Assembly: GCA_910583995.1 (NCBI GenBank)
Contig: CAJTYW010000005.1
Location: 66,259 to 130,258 of the forward strand
Direction: 5' to 3'
Length of the DNA stretch: 64,000 nt
Source: an uncultured Christensenella sp.
Lineage (GTDB): Bacteria; Bacillota; Clostridia; Christensenellales; UBA3700
In this document: positions 60,701 through 64,000 of the stretch, in pieces
How the letters are laid out: every line of letters starts with the position of its first letter
Position numbering within the stretch: the first letter of the stretch is position 1
Made by a program: the position numbers and the translations under genes
The notes under the pieces: model-generated
What the model was told of the DNA's origin: nothing
Seen by the model: the letters and a program-made list of their open reading frames with translations, nothing else
Database searches by the model: none

Positions 60701-62294
60701 ATTGAATTTCGTTTTTGCTTAATGTAGCTTTATAACCACTTTCTTTAGATAATTTAAATGTATAATCAATACCTGTAGTAGGTGGATTTACTGCTGTAAT
60801 TTCAGAGCTGTCTTTAAATCCTTTCAATTTAAAGCTGTCAATTGAAGTATCAATACTAACAGGAGAAAGCTTAATAGTAAATGCACTCTCAGCACCTGCA
60901 GAGTTAGAAAGTGTTACTGTGATAGTAGCATTATCTCCAATATTATTAACTTTAAATGAGCTACCTGAGTTAACAGCTGTAGTTCCAGTCATAATAGAGC
61001 AGTTGTTTGCAGAAAGTTTGATATTTGTACTCATACCATAACCAGTTATGATTGAAGGAGTGATTTCAACCTCTGTAGCACTACCATTAATTAAAGCACC
61101 TTCAGCATTTTTAGCCATTGGAACAAAAATTTCAAAAGTAGTTACACCTTCTTTAATAGGAGTATCTTTAGATAAACCTGTTTTTTCAGGGTCAACTGTT
61201 GTACCATAGTCACTTTCGTTAGTTTTAATGCCTAGTCCACCAAGACCTGCGTAAGTTTGAGTTACATTTAAAGTATAGTCGTCAGAAGAACCATCTTCAG
61301 AAGTAACGATTAATTTAATCTCTGTAAGGCCATTGTTACCATCACCATTTAATGTTACTTTATATGTATCTTCTTCGTCTGCAAGTTCAGGGTAGATAGT
61401 AGAACCTACTTTTACTTGTACAATTGCATTCTTTTGATTAGGAATAGCTTTTACATAAAAAGTATTCTTAGTCTCTCTAGCAGTAGTATGAGTGAATGTT
61501 TTAACAACTGTGTCACCTTGTTTAACAGGTTTGTTAGAAACAAACTTGTCAGCAGGGGTCTCTGTAGTACCTTCTGTGTTACCATTGATATTACCTTCAA
61601 TTACTTCTACGCTACTAAAAGTTTTGTCAGCTGAAGGATTTCTGATTTCAGCTGTAGCTGCAGAAGCATCAATAGTCAAATCGCTGCTTGCGTTGTAAAT
61701 GTGTCCTTTGTTTGAGCCATTTGAACCCCAAGTTGCAATTTCATTGTAAGAAGTATTATTGATAGAGAAGCTCAAGTTGCCTGAAGTAGGGGCGCCGTCG
61801 TCAACACTTTTCATTTTCAAAGTGATTTTAACAATAAGGTCTTGAGTAACAGGGACGCAGTTAGCTTCATTTTTACCTGCCAAGTAAAAGTGTAAGAAAC
61901 CTTGTTCCAACTCATCGGCATCTGTAGAATTGTTTATAATCAAATTAGAAGTGTACTTGCTGTCGTTAGCAAAATCTCCATTAACTTCCCAGTCAACTAA
62001 TTCCAAGTGGTCTGAAGATTCACTTTTGATAAAGAAATCAGCAGAACCCCATTTATCAGTTGCATTGCTATCTGTATTTTTCATTTTTACAGTAGCAGTC
62101 AATTCAATGTTATCTTCTGGCATCAAAGCCGGTCTATTCAAATTCAAAATGATAGAACTAGCATTGTTTTCAGAAGGTTGGGTGTCGGCAACTGTATTAG
62201 CGTTAAATGCAGTTGTGCAACCAACGGCCATGCAAAGTGTAAATAATACTATTAGGATAAATAAACAAATATTTTTTCCAAAAGTTCTTTTCAT
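57741..62294 (-). CDS. Large cell-surface protein with cadherin-like beta-sandwich repeats and a possible cohesin-like domain
   Basis: 1517 aa. The signal peptide occupies residues 1-27, with a possible lipobox MAVGC. Residues about 45-190 look like a cohesin/CBM-type beta sandwich (IILNLNRPALMPEDNIELTA ... DLIVKITLKMKS). Residues about 195-1450 are a chain of about 8-9 repeats of the cadherin-like beta-sandwich type, each with a YT/YK-x-x-V core, a G-x-N-x-I-x-I/V-x-V strand and an ending such as YTIAINRE or YTITLVRE. A membrane helix lies at about 1468-1492, followed by a Gly/Arg-rich cytosolic tail. AAAAGGAGA precedes the ATG. It is probably a stalk-like adhesin or scaffold. Confidence 0.85.
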   Translation of the reverse strand: MKRTFGKNICLFILIVLFTLCMAVGCTTAFNANTVADTQPSENNASSIILNLNRPALMPEDNIELTATVKMKNTDSNATDKWGSADFFIKSESSDHLELVDWEVNGDFANDSKYTSNLIINNSTDADELEQGFLHFYLAGKNEANCVPVTQDLIVKITLKMKSVDDGAPTSGNLSFSINNTSYNEIATWGSNGSNKGHIYNASSDLTIDASAATAEIRNPSADKTFSSVEVIEGNINGNTEGTTETPADKFVSNKPVKQGDTVVKTFTHTTARETKNTFYVKAIPNQKNAIVQVKVGSTIYPELADEEDTYKVTLNGDGNNGLTEIKLIVTSEDGSSDDYTLNVTQTYAGLGGLGIKTNESDYGTTVDPEKTGLSKDTPIKEGVTTFEIFVPMAKNAEGALINGSATEVEITPSIITGYGMSTNIKLSANNCSIMTGTTAVNSGSSFKVNNIGDNATITVTLSNSAGAESAFTIKLSPVSIDTSIDSFKLKGFKDSSEITAVNPPTTGIDYTFKLSKESGYKATLSKNEIQLKDKATFKLLQSGTEVASTEGVYTLTAGRYKLQVIASAGNTEEYDIDVANEVLPGAIVSLEYSIDNGAHWVKVFNKVDGVQTGADFEYDSKKNTFTLNTFDTTTYVKFRIAITDSSSLSGFVGNGSEITSTENGKYLDYNTYEYSSEKLKNGVNNIPVLVSSENGTSNAYSLNIVITEEFYNITDIDFGNKNEAGDKHFNFDADTLTYDFAVPYKTSELNLTVFAKGKSTIVYVGGTNELYRQVIADDNNEEKAKGDSKHIGTVRLSSNTKTKIVITSKGTDGIKFDEDTDKKYTITIERKAASNDNTLKSLNVYVNGDESKDILVDEAFSSTKTDYTVKLAEGVELSKVKIVAVTNSDVAEINGNLGGAIMEYTIVPKVKNEHTFVVKVIPENSMNGSGYKEYKITIITQEATLSDDAVIRDLRITGTDGKNYLANYDNGVAEYNINVPYSVSAVDVYAVHHENATFEITYNGKPSNEIEYDSNGFIVLKEGNDNEITVKVTSQDGNESSSYTIAINREKANTNANLLTLRVDNKHGSNQIKGQIDFASQYLFEVAINNSSDSDVLTFQIAAVNPNAKITLTENGKELTLNKIQNNLTYQVTNLGYGQSKTYTITVTSDDTVKIYVVKLTRDLLSPTLKTLEVVIDGNKTLPLYDKDGNLLDGLKNNIFKYIVKFPYNTANIEIQGTTPDGMTSDIGLNKTIAELFANGNDPVDYFFTVSNGGIIQDYTITLVREASANSNTDVTELTFGKIPAMVFDNTKDYQGSYIVDNTKSTLNPIIKLAAENASYVIKVNGNVVKTTADSNLFELPVGKNTIEIVITASDTISKRTISLEVERKHADIKGIGFADGDSGSSIDAGIQFDNDVNSYSFNVANGVKILNVDLKLADGYTYTVSGNTLEEGKMNKVTVQVKDANNNVVKTLELNVYRNVADADYTMWYIIAGVLGGLAIILLIIAIIAFVKGGRGGSRRKGNINDIGIGDYELD

Positions 62295-62516
62295 GACAAT
62301 GTCTCCTTTTCTCGATTTTTTTGTTGCCCGTTTCTTGGGCGAAATTGATTATCAAATTTAGTAAAATAATTTATTAAATTTTTCTGCTCTTCCAACTGGT
62401 TTTTTAAAGCCAATTTTCAGACTGATTTTCAAAGGTTTTTTGCAAATATTTTTAGTATATCGACAGACCTTTAAAAAAGCATAAATAGTGCATCACATAA
62501 CTGCTTGCACTTTTAT
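62295..62516 (-). promoter_or_regulatory. Long 5' leader of the surface-protein gene
   Basis: About 220 nt between the inferred transcription start and the ATG. It contains a GCCC-AAGAAAC-GGGC hairpin (forward 62326-62341) about 15 nt before the RBS and a GTGCA/TGCAC stem near the 5' end. No riboswitch class is recognised. Confidence 0.4.
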
Positions 62517-62522
62517 GATGAT

Positions 62523-62552
62523 ATTATATCAAATAAAAGAATAAGGTGTCAA
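62523..62552 (-). promoter_or_regulatory. Promoter of the 1517-aa surface-protein gene
   Basis: Minus strand: consensus TTGACA (62552-62547), 18-nt spacer, extended consensus -10 TGATATAAT ending at 62523. Confidence 0.75.
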
Positions 62553-63690
62553 GTATAAAACACGCACATTTTTATATGTATATGGTATATAATGGTTAAT
62601 TATAACAATTAGTTGTATTCTTAATGGTTTTGACACCGAAAAATTCGGTGCATACTGCTATATAATACCACTTCTATTAACTGCTTTAAAATCAGTTAAA
62701 TTGTGGTAATATGCCGATTTTTGATAGGATTTTTTGTAATTTATTCTATTGATTTAGCCTAAAATTCACACAATAATACACATTTTTATTTATTTTTGTT
62801 AGCTTTAAGTAAATTTTTGTTAAATTTTGTCAAAATTGTGAAAAGTTGTAGCATTTTTGAGAATTTTATTGCATTGACACCACGATTTTTGCGTATTTGT
62901 AACTTTTTTGTTTTTCAAAAGTATAGCAAAAAGGTATTGATTAAGATGTGTTAATTTGTGATTTTTTACACCCAAAAATCTTGTCATAAGAGCAACGCTT
63001 TAAGGTGATGTTTTTTGGGGTAAATTTGATTCAAAAAATCACTTTTAACGTCACAAAAATTTTGTTAAAATTTGTGCAAATTATTATGCAAAAAATAACC
63101 AAAATTTTTCATAAAATTGTGCTAAAAAAAGTATGTTTTTTTACTATTTTTGAACGGCATTTTTTAGTCTAGAATTTTCATAAATTTTTGATATTAATTT
63201 GATAAAAAAAATAAAAATATTACTAAATTATTATGTAGTTTTATAGCAGATGAGAGCTGTTTTTTTTGCTTTGTTTAATATCAAATCAGTATAAAATTTA
63301 TGATTAAAATGGTCTTTTTATGATAGATTTTTTGTCCTAAAAGTTCTATATTATTTTACAAATTGCAAAACCAATGGTTATTTTACAATTTGTACGGTAG
63401 TACATTTTATTCAGCTATTAGTATAAAATGTGAATCAATTTGGATTGCAATAATGTGTATATATAGTGTTTAATAATTATGATTTATATATTAAATATTT
63501 AAATATTATAATCAATAATATATCTAAAATTATATTTACATTTTTATGATATGATAGGGCAATATCCTGTAAATGGTATTGTCGAAAATAAATTTTCAAC
63601 TCTTATTATTGGTTTTAGCCCCTTAAAAATCGCTAATATCAACAATTTTATAAGGATTAAAAAAAAATTTAAAAAACTTGTATAAAATGT
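62553..63690. other. 1.1-kb AT-rich noncoding region with hairpins
   Basis: No supported gene. Visible dyads: CACCGAA-AAA-TTCGGTG (62634-62650). A two-part hairpin has TACCAC...GTGGTA outside and TTAACTG...CAGTTAA inside (62666-62708). CAATA...TATTG-type pairing lies near 63549-63574. The part 62750-63540 is extremely A/T-rich with many T-runs. It may be spacer and UP-element-like DNA before the tRNA/rRNA promoter. I see no 16S rRNA in it. Confidence 0.5.
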
Positions 63691-63719
63691 TTGACAAAAT
63701 AATTGTGGTGTGATATTAT
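63691..63719 (+). promoter_or_regulatory. Promoter of the tRNA-Ala/tRNA-Ile unit
   Basis: Consensus TTGACA (63691-63696), 17-nt spacer, TATTAT (63714-63719), preceded by A-rich DNA that could act as an UP element. The first tRNA begins 45 nt downstream. Confidence 0.8.
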
Positions 63720-63764
63720 GTATAAGCTGTCAATAAGGCAGTCAATTTAATACCTGCTCATTAT

Positions 63765-63840
63765 GGGGGTGTAGCTCAGTTGGTAGAGCACCTGCCTTGC
63801 AAGCAGGGGGTCAGGAGTTCGACTCTCCTCATCTCCACCA
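63765..63840 (+). tRNA. tRNA-Ala (anticodon TGC)
   Basis: 76 nt including encoded CCA. The acceptor GGGGGTG pairs with CATCTCC through two G-U pairs. The D-arm has GCTC/GAGC, the anticodon stem CCTGC/GCAGG holds loop CTTGCAA, and the T-loop is TTCGACT. All invariant positions are present. Confidence 0.97.
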
Positions 63841-63846
63841 TTATAT

Positions 63847-63923
63847 GGGCTCATAGCTCAGCTGGTTAGAGCACACGCCTGATAAGCGTGAGGTCGGTGG
63901 TTCGAGTCCACTTGAGCCCACCA
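63847..63923 (+). tRNA. tRNA-Ile (anticodon GAT)
   Basis: 77 nt including encoded CCA. Acceptor GGGCTCA/TGAGCCC is fully paired. The anticodon stem CACGC/GCGTG holds loop CTGATAA, and the T-loop is TTCGAGT. It lies only 6 nt after tRNA-Ala, so the two are processed from one transcript. Confidence 0.97.
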
Positions 63924-64000
63924 GCACTTAACCTTAGTTAAGTAATTGCACATTGACAACTGCATAGTAAAAATGTATTTAAGATACGACTCTGTATATA
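63924..64000 (+). other. rRNA-spacer-like sequence, probable approach to 23S rRNA
   Basis: TTGCACATTGACAACTGCAT (63947-63966) resembles the conserved box found in Firmicute 16S-23S spacers just upstream of 23S, where it pairs during pre-rRNA processing. The 23S gene itself would begin beyond the window edge; this is inference from the motif and the tRNA pair. Confidence 0.5.

Noticed and set aside
1..64000. CRISPR arrays, insertion sequences, prophage genes, recombinase or reverse transcriptase genes
   Set aside because: I looked for spaced direct repeats, transposase, integrase and RT motifs on both strands and found none; the switch and DGR hypotheses therefore depend on genes outside the window.

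Overview
The window is AT-rich chromosomal DNA of a low-GC, spore-forming Firmicute, most likely an uncultured gut-type member of Clostridia. Evidence: spoVT, a spoVB-type flippase and spoIIE are present; RBSs are strong AAGGAGG-type; sigma-A-like promoters recur (TTGNNN-17-TATAAT); metA has the acetyl-CoA-type residue; there are dockerin-like and cadherin-like surface proteins. TGA is used as stop. I saw no transposase, phage structural gene, CRISPR array or recombinase.

Layout. 1-1.1 kb: two unknown genes leftward. 1.3-6.4 kb: spoVT, spoVB-like, mazG, dus, trmL, resembling the Bacillus spoVT-yabM-yabN block. 6.5-10.4 kb: glycolytic pgk, tpiA, gpmI. 10.5-13.4 kb: XRE-cupin regulator, a Fic protein flanked by two copies of a dyad element, a broken XRE gene and an unknown gene. 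13.7-18.4 kb: a sugar/cation symporter with an acidic tail, then spoIIE. 18.4-20.5 kb: the outstanding locus, a secreted dockerin-like protein preceded by a 123-bp segment bounded by perfect 28-bp inverted repeats. That segment carries a consensus promoter which now points away from the gene. 20.7-26.2 kb: tilS, hpt, cca, rmuC, PHP. 26.4-32.8 kb: proS, a leucine-rich-repeat lipoprotein, a ClC transporter, a ferritin-like protein. 32.9-35.9 kb: secG, rnr, smpB. 36-38.3 kb: metY and metA (methionine via O-acetylhomoserine). 38.3-44.8 kb: a VanW protein, phosphoglucomutase, a GH2-fold protein lacking catalytic residues, a lipoprotein. 45-52.6 kb: addB, addA, a membrane protein. 52.8-54.1 kb: a structured leader with a small ORF, then corA. 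54.2-57.6 kb: a candidate restriction-modification pair, HNH nuclease plus a fused two-domain DNA methyltransferase. 57.7-62.3 kb: a 1517-aa surface protein with cadherin-like repeats and a possible cohesin-like domain. 62.5-64 kb: long noncoding DNA, then tRNA-Ala and tRNA-Ile behind their own promoter and an rRNA-spacer-like sequence.

The most exciting candidate system is at 18.58-20.47 kb. A putative invertible (phase-variable) promoter, now OFF, precedes a secreted protein. That protein also contains a short GC-elevated, NNY-codon-rich patch in a DUF6273-like/C-lectin-like domain, which looks like the variable region of a diversity-generating retroelement. If both hold, one surface protein is controlled by on/off switching and by targeted sequence diversification. 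The recombinase, reverse transcriptase and template repeat would have to lie outside this window.
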